Positions 34,585 through 43,403 of a DNA stretch of 64,000 nt are shown here, piece by piece. The stretch comes from Streptomyces aureocirculatus (GTDB lineage Bacteria; Actinomycetota; Actinomycetes; Streptomycetales; Streptomycetaceae), in assembly GCF_000720475.1 (NCBI RefSeq), contig NZ_JOAP01000025.1:62001-126000 (forward strand), written 5' to 3'. Under the pieces are notes generated by a model. That model did not search any database and had not been told where the DNA came from. It saw only the letters and a program-made list of their open reading frames with translations. The translations under genes and the position numbers were made by a program. Positions within the stretch are counted from its first letter, which is position 1, and each line of letters begins with the position of its first letter.

Positions 34585-35795
34585 AGCTCCCCCCTCCTAC
34601 GCAGCACCAGCAGGAACAGCGGTACGCCGAGCAGCGCCGTGAACACCCCGACGGGCACCTCCTGCGGTGCGAACGCCACCCGCGCCAGGGCGTCCGTCCA
34701 CACCAGGAACACCGCCCCGACCAGCGCCGACAGCGGAAGCAGCAGCCGGTGCAGCGGTCCCACAAGGAACCGCACGCCGTGCGGCACGATCAGGCCGACG
34801 AAGCCGATGGCACCCACGGACGCCACCGCCACCGCCGTCATCAGGGACGTCACCACGAGCAGCGTCCAGCGCGTGGTCCGCACGTCGACGCCGAGCGACG
34901 ACGCCGTGTCCGCACCGAACGAGAAACCGTCCAGGGCGGCCGAGCTGAGCCAGAGGACCAGCAGGCCCACAGTTGTCACCACGGCCGTCACCGCCGTCGT
35001 GTCCCAGCGCGCCGGAGCCATCGAACCGAGCAGCCACTGCGTGATCGCCCGGATCGCCTCCGCGTCACCGGACGCCATCAGGACGAGCGAGGTGAGCGCC
35101 GTGAACAGTTGCGACACCACCACCCCGGTGAGGACCACCCGTACCGAGTCCAGGCCGCCCTTGCGAAGGAGCAGCATCAGCAGCGCGAACGACACCGTCG
35201 CGCCCACGAACGCGCCGCCCGTCACCCCCAGCGAGGCCGAACCGACCCCGAGCACCACGACGGTGACCGCCCCCGTGGACGCGCCCGACGAGATGCCGAG
35301 CAGATACGGATCGGCGAGGGCGTTGCGCGTGATGGCCTGGAGCGCCGCGCCGCACACCGCGAGCGAGGCGCCCACCAGGGCGGCCATCAGGACGCGCGGC
35401 ACCCGCAGCTCCCAGATCAGCGAGTCCACGAGCCGCGGCAACGGCTCGACGTCGAGTCCCAGATGGAACCCGGCCGTGCGCACCACGTCCGCGTACGAGA
35501 CATCGGTGGTGCCGATGCGGACGGAGGCGACGAGGGAGAGGAGGAGGACGAGGCCGGTGAGGAGGTAGAGGCCACCGGTGGAGAGCCGACGGGAGGGGTG
35601 GGGCGCGTCCCTGCCATCGGCCCCGGGCACCCCGGGCACCTCAGATACCCCGGGCGCCTCGGGCACCTCGGGCACTGTCCCCGTGGCCGGGGCCCCGCCC
35701 CGGGCCGAGGGGTGCAGCAGGTCCGCGACGGCGGCGTCGCGGACGGCGGCGGCTGCGGTGTGCGTGGCCCGGGTGGTGTCCGGGCTAGCGGACAT
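34581..35795 (-). CDS. FecCD-family metallophore permease
   Basis: A 404-residue protein from ATG 35795, overlapping the binding-protein gene by 11 bases. After an extended N-terminus of about 70 residues, with a Pro/Val/Glu repeat (PEVPEAPGVSEVPGVPG), come about nine membrane helices. BtuC/FepD motifs are clear: RVPRVLMAALVGASLAVCGA, NALADPYLLGISSGAS, and GFVGLIVPHGVRFL. One permease gene only, so a homodimer is expected. It imports a metal-ligand complex across the membrane. Confidence 0.94.
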   Translation of the reverse strand: MSASPDTTRATHTAAAAVRDAAVADLLHPSARGGAPATGTVPEVPEAPGVSEVPGVPGADGRDAPHPSRRLSTGGLYLLTGLVLLLSLVASVRIGTTDVSYADVVRTAGFHLGLDVEPLPRLVDSLIWELRVPRVLMAALVGASLAVCGAALQAITRNALADPYLLGISSGASTGAVTVVVLGVGSASLGVTGGAFVGATVSFALLMLLLRKGGLDSVRVVLTGVVVSQLFTALTSLVLMASGDAEAIRAITQWLLGSMAPARWDTTAVTAVVTTVGLLVLWLSSAALDGFSFGADTASSLGVDVRTTRWTLLVVTSLMTAVAVASVGAIGFVGLIVPHGVRFLVGPLHRLLLPLSALVGAVFLVWTDALARVAFAPQEVPVGVFTALLGVPLFLLVLRRRGEL

Positions 35796-36822
35796 ACCCG
35801 AGGTCCTTCATCCCGGAGGTGAGCCGCGGCAGCGCGTTGACCGTGCGGACCGAGGGGTCCATCTCGGTGCCCGGGATCTCGATGAACCGCTTCTTCTCGA
35901 CGGCGGCCAGCTTGGACATCACCGGGTTCGCGCGGATCGCCTTGAGCTTGTCGGCGGCGCTGTCGCCGGGCTTGCCGCGTTCGGACAGGTCACCGATGAC
36001 GAGGAAGTCCGGGTCGCGCTCGGCGATCTGCTCCCAGGTCACGGTCGGCCAGTCCTCGTCGATGTCGTCGAAGGCGTTCTTCGCGCCGACGGTCCGGCTC
36101 ATCTCGCTGGGGATCGCGCTCCGCCCCGCCACGTAGGGGGTGTCGCCGTACACGGAGTACAGCCAGACGACCGTCGGCTCGTCCTTGACCTTGTCCGCCG
36201 TCTTCGCCGCGGTGGCGAGAGTGGCGCGCTGGTCCTTGACGAGCTTCGCGGCGCGCTTCTCGGCGCCGAAGATCCGGCCGAGGTCGGTGTAGTCCTGGAA
36301 GAGCAGCTCGAAGGGGGACTTCGTCTTCTTCCCCGTACCGGAGCCCGCGGTGTTCTGCTTCGGGCAGTCCACGGCGCTCACGAACGACGGCAGGCCGAGG
36401 TCGGCGAGTTCCTCGCGGGTGCCCACGCGGTCCTTGGTGAAGTAGTCGGTGAAGCCGCCGATGGTGAAGTCCGGGGTGGCGGCCCGCAGTTGCTCACCGG
36501 TGAGGATCTTCGGGCTGAGCACGTCGACCTTGGCGTACGCGGTCCGGTACTCCGGCGCGATCTTCGTCTTGAGGTTGGACGTGCCGGCCATGCGGTCCTC
36601 CAGGCCGAGTTCGAGCAGTACTTCGGTGGAGGACTGGTCGAGGGCGACGGTGCGCTCGGGCGGCCCGTCGAAGCTCAGCTTCCGGCCGCAGCTCGTGACG
36701 GTCGTCTCCCGGCCACCGCCCGCCTTGTCGTCCGACGCGGAGCCGGAGCCGGAGGACGAACAGCCGACGGCCGTCAGGGCGAGGGTCAGGGCGGCTATGC
36801 CGAAGCGGGCTGGGTGACGCAT
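35785..36822 (-). CDS. Metallophore-binding lipoprotein
   Basis: A 345-residue protein from ATG 36822, after GGAGG. An upstream in-frame ATG at 36870 overlaps the operator and is disfavoured. The lipobox LTAVGCSSSG predicts a lipid-anchored receptor. The body is a class III binding protein (FepB/BtuF type): PERTVALDQSSTEVLLELGL, VDVLSPKILTGEQLRAATPD and WEQIAERDPDFLVIGD. First gene of the minus-strand operon. The ligand family (iron, zinc or other) cannot be read from the sequence. Confidence 0.94.
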   Translation of the reverse strand: MRHPARFGIAALTLALTAVGCSSSGSGSASDDKAGGGRETTVTSCGRKLSFDGPPERTVALDQSSTEVLLELGLEDRMAGTSNLKTKIAPEYRTAYAKVDVLSPKILTGEQLRAATPDFTIGGFTDYFTKDRVGTREELADLGLPSFVSAVDCPKQNTAGSGTGKKTKSPFELLFQDYTDLGRIFGAEKRAAKLVKDQRATLATAAKTADKVKDEPTVVWLYSVYGDTPYVAGRSAIPSEMSRTVGAKNAFDDIDEDWPTVTWEQIAERDPDFLVIGDLSERGKPGDSAADKLKAIRANPVMSKLAAVEKKRFIEIPGTEMDPSVRTVNALPRLTSGMKDLGYVR

Positions 36823-36861
36823 GGGACCTCCGGTCTCGGGTGGGACGCGATAAGGGTACTG

Positions 36862-36886
36862 TAATGGCAATCATTTTCATTAATGG
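36862..36886 (-). promoter_or_regulatory. Fur/Zur-type operator candidate
   Basis: AATGGCAATCATTTTCATT (36863-36881) is an imperfect palindrome around one C; 14 of 19 positions agree with its complement. Its half AATGAAAAT on the minus strand, with TGAAAATGATT, matches the Fur-family box and the published TGAAAATGATTTTCA-type Zur site. It lies 40 bases upstream of the binding-protein start, where a bound repressor would block transcription. It is AT-rich in GC-rich surroundings. No DmdR/IdeR-type box was seen. Zinc rather than iron control is inference. Confidence 0.6.
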
Positions 36887-37049
36887 TTCCCGGGGTGCCC
36901 TTCGGCGGGCGGTGGCTGCGCGCAGGGCTCCGCCAACTCCCCATCGCCGGGGGCGAATTGGGTGTCCCACCGGGACCGCATAACGATTTCGAGATCCGTA
37001 CGGAGCCCCTGCGGGGGCCTGTGCGGACGGCAGGAGAGGAGTACGTCAC

Positions 37050-38546
37050 GTGGCGACTACGCCGATACGGCAGGCCGAGAGCGAGAGCGAGAGCGAGAGC
37101 CAGAGCCAGAGCCAGAGCGAGAGCAAGAGTCAGAGGGACGGCACTGGCGCGGACGCCGACGCCGCCGCGGGCGCGGGCGCGGCGGCGCAAGCGGCGCCCG
37201 CGGCGCACGGAGGGCGCAGTGTGCTGCGGGACGTCGCCTTTCTGCGGCTCTGGTCAGGGACCACCGCCTCCGGGCTCGCGACCTGGGCGCTGCCCTTCGT
37301 CCTCGGACTCGCGGTACTCGACCACACCATCGGCGCGGCGACGCTCGGCCTGCTGCTCGCCGCCCGCACCGCGGGGTTCCTGGTCGCCGTGGCCGTCGGC
37401 GGGGTGCTCGCCGACCGGTACTCGCGGCGCGGCGTCGTCCTCTGGGCGGGCCTGGCCGCCGCGGCGGCGACCCCCCTCCTCGCCCTCGGCCTCGGCCGCT
37501 CCCTCCCGCTGATGCTGGCCGCCGCGGCGGTCGCGGGCGGGGGGCAGGGCGCCTGCCGTCCCGCCTTCCAGGCGCTCACCGCCGAGGTCGTCGACGAGGA
37601 CCGGCGCCAGACCGCGAACGCCGCGATGACGCTGTCCGTACGGGCCACGAGTCTCACGGGGCCCTCGCTGACCGCCCTGCTCGCCTTCGTCCTCGACACC
37701 TGGGCGCTGCTGCTCGGGATCGGGGTGCTGTGGCTGGTCGCGGCGCTGGTGCCGGGGGCAGGGGGAGCCGGTGCGGCCACCACGGCGGAGGCCGCGGGGA
37801 CCGCGAACGGCGCGGTCACCGGGAACGGCGCGGTCACCGGGAACGGCGCGGTCACCGGGAACGGCGCGGTCACCGGGAACGGCGCGGTCACCGGGAACCG
37901 CCCCTCCTTCTTCGCGGAGTTCGCGGAAGGGCTGCGCGAGGCGCGCCGGCACCCCTGGTTCCTCGCCGGTCTCGGCGCGCTGACCGTCGTCATATCCACC
38001 GGCTACTCGGCCACCGGGGTCGCCCTGCCGCTGGTCAGCCGCGACAAGTACGACACCGGGGTGGTGCTCGCCGCCGCCATGACCGCGTACACGCTCGGCG
38101 CGCTCGGCGGAGCCGTCGTCGTCGCCCGCTGGCGGCCCCGCGCCCAGGGCTGGGCCGCCCTCGCGGGCCTCGGCCTTTATGGCTTCGCGCCGCTCAGCCT
38201 GCTGCTGCCCGTGCACTGGGTGTTCGTCGTGGCCGCGTACGCGGTGGCGGGGATCGGCATCGAACTGTTCAACGTGCCGTGGTTCACGGCGACACAGCGC
38301 GAGGTCGCCCCCGACAAGCTGGCCCGGGTCTCGTCCCTCGACTTCATGCTCTCCTACGGCCTCGCACCCGCGGGCCTCGCCCTGATCGCCCCCGCCATCG
38401 AGCACTTCGGCGCCAGGCCCGTACTGGCGGTGTGCGCGGCGCTGTGCTTCGCGGCCCCCGCGGTGGCGGCCCTCGTACCGAGCGCCCGCGGGTTCTCCCG
38501 GGAGGGCGCAGGACGTGGGACCCCGAGGGAGTCGGCGCATGCCTGA
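37050..38546 (+). CDS. MFS exporter (candidate metallophore efflux)
   Basis: A 498-residue protein from GTG 37050, after GGAGAGGAG. After a hydrophilic N-terminus with a SESESESQSQSQ run come about 12 membrane helices. Residues DRYSRRGVV are the MFS loop 2-3 motif. The central cytoplasmic loop contains five tandem NGAVTG units (18-base repeats at 37804-37900). It resembles the EntS-type siderophore exporters. It is divergent from the importer operon across the Fur/Zur-like site and overlaps the following oxygenase gene by 8 bases. Confidence 0.9.
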   Translation: MATTPIRQAESESESESQSQSQSESKSQRDGTGADADAAAGAGAAAQAAPAAHGGRSVLRDVAFLRLWSGTTASGLATWALPFVLGLAVLDHTIGAATLGLLLAARTAGFLVAVAVGGVLADRYSRRGVVLWAGLAAAAATPLLALGLGRSLPLMLAAAAVAGGGQGACRPAFQALTAEVVDEDRRQTANAAMTLSVRATSLTGPSLTALLAFVLDTWALLLGIGVLWLVAALVPGAGGAGAATTAEAAGTANGAVTGNGAVTGNGAVTGNGAVTGNGAVTGNRPSFFAEFAEGLREARRHPWFLAGLGALTVVISTGYSATGVALPLVSRDKYDTGVVLAAAMTAYTLGALGGAVVVARWRPRAQGWAALAGLGLYGFAPLSLLLPVHWVFVVAAYAVAGIGIELFNVPWFTATQREVAPDKLARVSSLDFMLSYGLAPAGLALIAPAIEHFGARPVLAVCAALCFAAPAVAALVPSARGFSREGAGRGTPRESAHA

Positions 38547-39345
38547 CGGGTCGGGTCCGCCGGGCCCGGGCGGCGCGTCCGGGGCCGCGTCCGGAGCCGG
38601 GTGCGGGATCGTGCCGCCCCGCGTCGGGGCCGAACACCCCGGTGCCGCGGCCGACCTGCTCGCCGAGCACGGTGCCGTCGTCCTTTCCGGGTACGGCGCG
38701 GGCGGCGACGAACTCGCCGTCGCCGCCGCGACCGTGCTCGGAGCGCGACTGCGCGAGCTGTTCCCGCAGCGGTTGCGGGCCTCGCGGGACGGCGGCCCCG
38801 TCCACCTCCACGCCGACAGCTTCGACGTGTCCGTGGACGTGGGCGGTGTCCCGGCCAGGCGGCGGCACCCCGACGAGGACCATGTGTTCGTGCAGTGCGT
38901 GCGGCCCGCGCCGTCCGGCGGGGACTCGTTCGCGGTGGACGCGGTCCGGTACGTGGACGGGCTCGCGGCGGCCGACCCGGAGCTGTGGTCCTTCCTCACG
39001 GGGTACGACGTCGATCTGTACGGGGCGTGGGCGGGCCTGCGCGGCCTGCCCGCGACGCCGAGGGTCGGCAGGCACGTGGAGTGGACGCGCACCGGGCGCC
39101 GCGTGGTGCGGCGCACGGACGGCGCGGTGCCGCTGCACCGGGACCCCGACGCCGACCACGTGACGGCCATGCTGACCCGCTTCACCCGGGCCGTGCACGC
39201 CCTCGAACCCGGCCTGCCGCGCTTCCGCCTCGACGCGGGCGACATCCTCGTACTGGACAACTACCGCTGCTGGCACGGGCGGGACGGGCACGCGGGGGAG
39301 CGGGCGGTACGGATTCTGACGGTGCGGAGTTCCGACGCGCGGTAG
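38539..39345 (+). CDS. Fe(II)/2-oxoglutarate oxygenase, clavaminate synthase / TauD-like
   Basis: A 268-residue protein from ATG 38539, which overlaps the MFS stop; a GTG at 38515 would add eight residues. The iron ligands are visible: H91-A-D93 in VHLHADSFD and H246 in NYRCWHGRD, with the 2-oxoglutarate-binding R256 in GERAVRILTV. Spacing and the GGDSFAVDAVRYVD block fit the clavaminate-synthase-like group, which includes amino-acid beta-hydroxylases. It could hydroxylate the metallophore or its amino-acid precursor. The N-terminal 20 residues are Gly/Ala/Ser-rich. Confidence 0.85.
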   Translation: MPDGSGPPGPGGASGAASGAGCGIVPPRVGAEHPGAAADLLAEHGAVVLSGYGAGGDELAVAAATVLGARLRELFPQRLRASRDGGPVHLHADSFDVSVDVGGVPARRRHPDEDHVFVQCVRPAPSGGDSFAVDAVRYVDGLAAADPELWSFLTGYDVDLYGAWAGLRGLPATPRVGRHVEWTRTGRRVVRRTDGAVPLHRDPDADHVTAMLTRFTRAVHALEPGLPRFRLDAGDILVLDNYRCWHGRDGHAGERAVRILTVRSSDAR

Positions 39346-39559
39346 GGACACGGGGGTCCCGCGCCCGGGTCCCTGGCGTTTACGCCCGGCGCGGGGGTGG
39401 CCCCTGCGTCCGGGAACACCACGTCCGAGCGAAGCGGCACGGCGGTCGGTCCCAACGCCTGCGGGGACGGCCCCTCCCGAGGCCGCCCCCCCCGCAAGCG
39501 GGGCATGACCGCGGTGCCGGGGCGCCGGACGGCGCGGTGCTGCCTACGAGACGAAGGGC

Positions 39560-40435
39560 CTTGTCCCGCGGTGCGGGTGGGCCGTTCCGAGAGGGCTGCC
39601 GGTTCGGGACGCCTTCCGGCGGTGCGGGGGTTCCGTTCCGGATGCCTTCGGGCGGTGCGGGCGAATTGTGCTGGGTGCCCCCGGCGGTGCGAGTGCGCCC
39701 GTCCGGGCCTTCACGGTGCGAGCGCGCCGGTTCCGGGCTCCCGGTGGTGCGAGTGTGCCCGTCCCGGGCGTCCCCCTGCGCGAGCGTGTCCGTCCCGGGT
39801 ACCCCCCTGCGCGAGTGCGCGGGCCATACGCCTGCCTTGGGCGCCGACTCCCGCCCCCGGCGGTGCGTATGCCTGCCTTGGGCTCCGACTCCCGCCCCCG
39901 GCGGTGCGAGTGCGCTCGTTCGGGGCCCTCGGCGGTGCGAGTGCGCTGGTTCCGGGCTCCCGGTGGTGCGAGTGTGCCTGTCCCGGGCGTCCCCCTGCGC
40001 GAGTGTGCCCGTCCCGGGTACCCCTCGCTGCGCGAGTGCGCGGACCATGCGCCTGCCTTGGGCTCCGACCCCCGCCCCCGGCGGTGTGAGTGCGCTCGTT
40101 CGGGCCCTCGGCGGTGCGAGTGCGCTCGTCCGGGCCCCCGGCGGTGCAAGTGTGCCCGTCCCGGGCGTCCCCCTGCGCGAGCGTGTCCGTCCCGGGTACC
40201 CCCTGCGCGAGTGCGCGGGCCATACGCCTGCCTTGGGCTCCGACTCCCGCCCCCAGCGGTGCGAGTGCGCCGGTCCGGGCCCCCGGTGGTGCGAGTGTGC
40301 CCGTCCCGGGCGTCCCCCTGCGCGAGTGTGCCCGTCCCGGGTACCCCCCGCTGCGCGAGTGCGCGGGCCATACGCCTGCCTTGGGCGCCGACCCCCGCCC
40401 CCGGCGGCCCCCCGGCGGCCCCCCGGCCCCCCCGT
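39560..40435. repeat. Complex GC-rich intergenic repeat array
   Basis: About 0.9 kb made of shuffled modules. Each of four longer copies (150-220 bases) holds GGTGCGAGTGTGCCCGTCC, CGGGCGTCCCCCTGCGCGAG, GGCCATACGCCTGCCTTGGG and CTCCGACTCCCGCCCCC in that order. CATACGCCTGCC or a variant occurs near 39828, 40046, 40222 and 40370. All frames stay open, but the translations are low-complexity Pro/Arg/Ala, so I read it as non-coding. The upstream part, 39346-39559, holds nothing recognisable. Confidence 0.8.
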
Positions 40436-40444
40436 AACCACCCG

Positions 40445-42049
40445 TCAGACATGCGCGCTGCCCGCGGGCCCGGCCCCCTCCGCCGGGCCTCCGCGGCCCA
40501 GCGGGCCCCCGCCGTCGGTGAGCGGTGCCTGCCATGTCGTCGTCGTGCCTGTGCTCGTGTCGTCCGTGTCGCCGTCGTCGTACACCGTCAGGCGGACCCC
40601 CGTCCTGCCGTCGGGCAGAGCGGCGTGGGCGTCGATCGTGACGTCGACGCGGGTGACGCCGGGGCGGCGGGCGGTTGTGGCGAGGGCGCGGCGCAGGGCC
40701 CGCACCAGGCGGCTCGCGGTGGGTTCCGTGACGTGGGTGTCGAGGGCGCCGGTGAAGTGCACGGACGGCTGCACGCCGAGGAGTGCCGCCGCGCCCGCCG
40801 TCTCCTTGAGCACCTTCCCGCGCAGGGTGGTCGGCGCCTCGGCGGGCGGCTGCTGGAGGGCGAAGATGGCGGTGCGCACCTCCTGGATGGTGGACTCCAG
40901 CTCGTCCACCGCCTGGTCGAGCGCGGCCTGGACAGGTGTCGAACTGGCCCTGCGCCGCGTCGACTCCAGCATCATGCCCGTCGCGAACAGCCGCTGTACG
41001 ACGAGGTCGTGCAGGTCACGGGCGATGCGGTCGCGGTCCTCGAAGACCGCGAGGCGCTGCCGGGACTGCTGCGCGTCGGCCAGGACGAGAGCGAGTGCCG
41101 CCTGCGAGGCGAACTGGGTGGCGAGGAGCCGCTCCACCGCGGTGTACGCGGGGTCACCACGGCGCCGCGGCAGGGCGAGGGTGCCGATGAGGCGGCCGCC
41201 CGCCTGTAGCGGCAGCATCATGCTCGGCCCGAAGCGGGACCGTACCCGCGTCGTCATCCGGGGGTCGGTCGCCGAGTCCTCGATGAACACCGGCTCACCG
41301 CCGAGGAGTTGTTCGAGGACGGCGCTGCCGGGCTCGATGGTGGTGCCGATGAGGTCGTTCTGCGCGGCCGCGGCGGGATGCCTGCGGCGCTCGGGCGGGA
41401 ACCCCGGCAGCCCGGCGGCGGCGGCGTCGTCGGCGCCGTCCGTCGCCGCCGCCACGATCGCCATGCCACCGGCGGGCGTCGGCTGCAGGACGACGCCCGC
41501 CGCGGCGGCCGCGAGCAGCCGGGCCTGCTGTGCCACCGTCATCAGCGCGTCGGCGGCGGCCTCACCGGTCAGCAGGGCCGTGGTGACCGCCGCCGCGCCC
41601 TCGATCCAGCGTTCGCGCTGGCGGGCCGTCTCGTAGAGCCGGGCGTTGCCGATCGAGATGCCCGCCTGCCCCGCGAGAATCCGCAGCAGACCGCGGTCGC
41701 CGTCCGTGAACCCACCCGCCCCGGCCGCCGCCCCTGCTCTCAGGTCCAGGGTCCCGAACCCCTCGCCGTGCACGAGGATGGGGATGCGCAGGGAGGTGGC
41801 CTCGCCGCCGGGCTCCCCGCCGGTCCCCTCGCCGCCGCCCCCGCCCGCCGTGAACACGTCCTGCCCCCCGCCGGCCGCGGACTCCGCGACCCGCAGCGTG
41901 CCGTACCGGGCCCCGGTGAGGCGTACCGCGCCGTCCACGATGTGCTGGAGCGTGGCCCGCAGTTCGAGTTCGGTGCCGACGCTCAGGACCGCGTCCAGGA
42001 GTACCGGCAGCGGCGGCCCACCGCCGTCGCCCGTGTCGGCGTCGCTCAT
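40445..42049 (-). CDS. Double-GAF histidine kinase-like protein with degenerate ATPase domain
   Basis: A 534-residue soluble protein from ATG 42049. Two GAF domains (about 20-150 and 165-325) are followed by a HisKA_3 helix pair with H347 in RIARDLHDLVVQRLF, the DevS/DosS arrangement. The ATPase domain is poor: the usual REALSNxxRHA N-box reads RRALATTARRP (no Asn), and after YDDGDTDD the Gly-rich lid is missing. It may be a pseudokinase or respond without its own catalysis. It follows the mbl-like gene after a 131-base gap; no response regulator gene is adjacent. Confidence 0.85.
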   Translation of the reverse strand: MSDADTGDGGGPPLPVLLDAVLSVGTELELRATLQHIVDGAVRLTGARYGTLRVAESAAGGGQDVFTAGGGGGEGTGGEPGGEATSLRIPILVHGEGFGTLDLRAGAAAGAGGFTDGDRGLLRILAGQAGISIGNARLYETARQRERWIEGAAAVTTALLTGEAAADALMTVAQQARLLAAAAAGVVLQPTPAGGMAIVAAATDGADDAAAAGLPGFPPERRRHPAAAAQNDLIGTTIEPGSAVLEQLLGGEPVFIEDSATDPRMTTRVRSRFGPSMMLPLQAGGRLIGTLALPRRRGDPAYTAVERLLATQFASQAALALVLADAQQSRQRLAVFEDRDRIARDLHDLVVQRLFATGMMLESTRRRASSTPVQAALDQAVDELESTIQEVRTAIFALQQPPAEAPTTLRGKVLKETAGAAALLGVQPSVHFTGALDTHVTEPTASRLVRALRRALATTARRPGVTRVDVTIDAHAALPDGRTGVRLTVYDDGDTDDTSTGTTTTWQAPLTDGGGPLGRGGPAEGAGPAGSAHV

Positions 42050-42068
42050 GTCGTCGGCGCCTCTTCCC

Positions 42069-42134
42069 CTCTGTCTGCCCGCCAAGACGGCTCTGTCTGC
42101 CCGCCGGGACCGCTCTGTCTGCCCGCCGGGACCG
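42069..42134. repeat. Triple CTCTGTCTGCCCGCC repeat
   Basis: Three copies of a roughly 22-base unit starting CTCTGTCTGCCCGCC lie between the mbl-like stop and the kinase start. They may form alternative hairpins in the leader of the kinase transcript. Confidence 0.6.
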
Positions 42135-42180
42135 CCGGGTGGGGGCGGCGGTGCGCGGCGGCGGACCGCCCGCCCCGCGC

Positions 42181-43218
42181 TCAGCCCGCCAGCGGGTCGA
42201 GACCCAGCGGTTGGATCTTGCCTTCGAGCATCGCACCGAGGCCGAGCACGGCACACACGTCAGGGCGCTCCGCGATGCGTACCGGCATGCCCGTCGCGTT
42301 CACCAGCATCTGGTCGAGCCCGGGGAGCAGCGCGCTGCCGCCGACCATCATGATCCCGCGGTCCGCGAGGTCGGCCACGAGATCGGGCGGGCAGTCGCGC
42401 AGGACCTTGCCGATGCCGTCGAGCACGGCGGTCAGCGGCGTGTGGATCGCGTCGCGCACGGCGGCGGTGTCCACGTGCACGGAGCGGGCGAGGCCGGTGG
42501 CGACGTCCCTGCCGTGGATCTCGGTGGACTCAGGACCCTGCGGGGTCAGACCGTTGCCGCTGAGCGCGAGCTGGAGGGGACGTACCGACTGCGAGGGGAG
42601 CATCAGCTCGTGCTGGTGCCGCAGGTGCTGCACGATCGCGTGGTCGATGGCCTCGCCCCCGACGGGAATCCGCTCGGCCGTCACGATCGAACCGAGCGAG
42701 AGCACCGCGACCTGGGTGGTGGCGGCCCCGCACACCAGGATCATGGTGGCCTCGGGCCGTTCCACGGGCAGCCCGCAGCCGACGGCCGCGGCGATGAGCG
42801 TGTCGACCAGCTCGACCCGGCGGGCGCCGAGCCCCACCATCGTCTCGACCGCGGCCCGCCGCGCGAGCGGGTCGGCGTCGTGCGGCGTGCACGCCGCCGC
42901 CCGCAGCCGCGGCTTGCGGCGCAGCGTGCGGCGCAGCTTCTCGCCGAGGAGATGGCGCAGCATCCGCTGGCACATCTCGATGTCGACGACGGTGCCGCCG
43001 GACACCGGCCGCACCACCCGGATGTATCCGGGGGTACGCCCCGTCATCTGCTCCGCGAACTGGCCCACCGCGATCAGCGCGCCGGTCCGCGTGTTCACGG
43101 CGGCGGCACTCGGCTCGTCGACGACGAGGCCCGCGCCCTTCACGAACACCCGCGTGCGCGCGGCCCCGAGGTCGACGGCGATATGGCAGCGGCGCAACTG
43201 TTCCAGGCTGACGGTCAT
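42181..43218 (-). CDS. mbl: MreB/Mbl-family actin-like protein
   Basis: A 345-residue protein from ATG 43218, after GGAGG. Actin-fold motifs: phosphate loop 1 AVDLGAARTRVFV, the connecting MCQRMLRHLL, and phosphate loop 2 / adenosine motifs VCGAATTQVAVLSLG and IMMVGGSALLPGLDQML. Streptomyces has MreB and Mbl paralogues used mainly in spore-wall formation. The neighbourhood (S8 protease, MatB) looks like the mbl region of S. coelicolor, which is why the symbol is offered. Sequence alone does not exclude another MreB paralogue. Confidence 0.85.
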   Translation of the reverse strand: MTVSLEQLRRCHIAVDLGAARTRVFVKGAGLVVDEPSAAAVNTRTGALIAVGQFAEQMTGRTPGYIRVVRPVSGGTVVDIEMCQRMLRHLLGEKLRRTLRRKPRLRAAACTPHDADPLARRAAVETMVGLGARRVELVDTLIAAAVGCGLPVERPEATMILVCGAATTQVAVLSLGSIVTAERIPVGGEAIDHAIVQHLRHQHELMLPSQSVRPLQLALSGNGLTPQGPESTEIHGRDVATGLARSVHVDTAAVRDAIHTPLTAVLDGIGKVLRDCPPDLVADLADRGIMMVGGSALLPGLDQMLVNATGMPVRIAERPDVCAVLGLGAMLEGKIQPLGLDPLAG

Positions 43219-43403
43219 GGCGGATCCTCCCGAGAGCACAGACCGTGCGGACCGCCGGGCGGTGGTCCGAGACAGGACCGTCGGCCGACGGTCCTGTCTC
43301 GCATCGTGCGGCCCCCGGCCGCGGGGCGCGCGCGGAGGTGGGCCGGGCGGGGCGCCGCCGTACGGGTGAACCACGCGCGACGGGACGCCGGTTAGCATCC
43401 GGT

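Noticed and set aside
36823..37049. DmdR/IdeR-type iron box
   Set aside because: No TTAGG-type palindrome was found in the divergent promoter region; only the Fur/Zur-like site is present.
39380..41636. Very long open frames on both strands, up to about 1000 codons
   Set aside because: Low-complexity Pro/Arg/Ala translations of a GC-rich repeat array plus the antisense of the kinase gene; no start, domain or codon bias.
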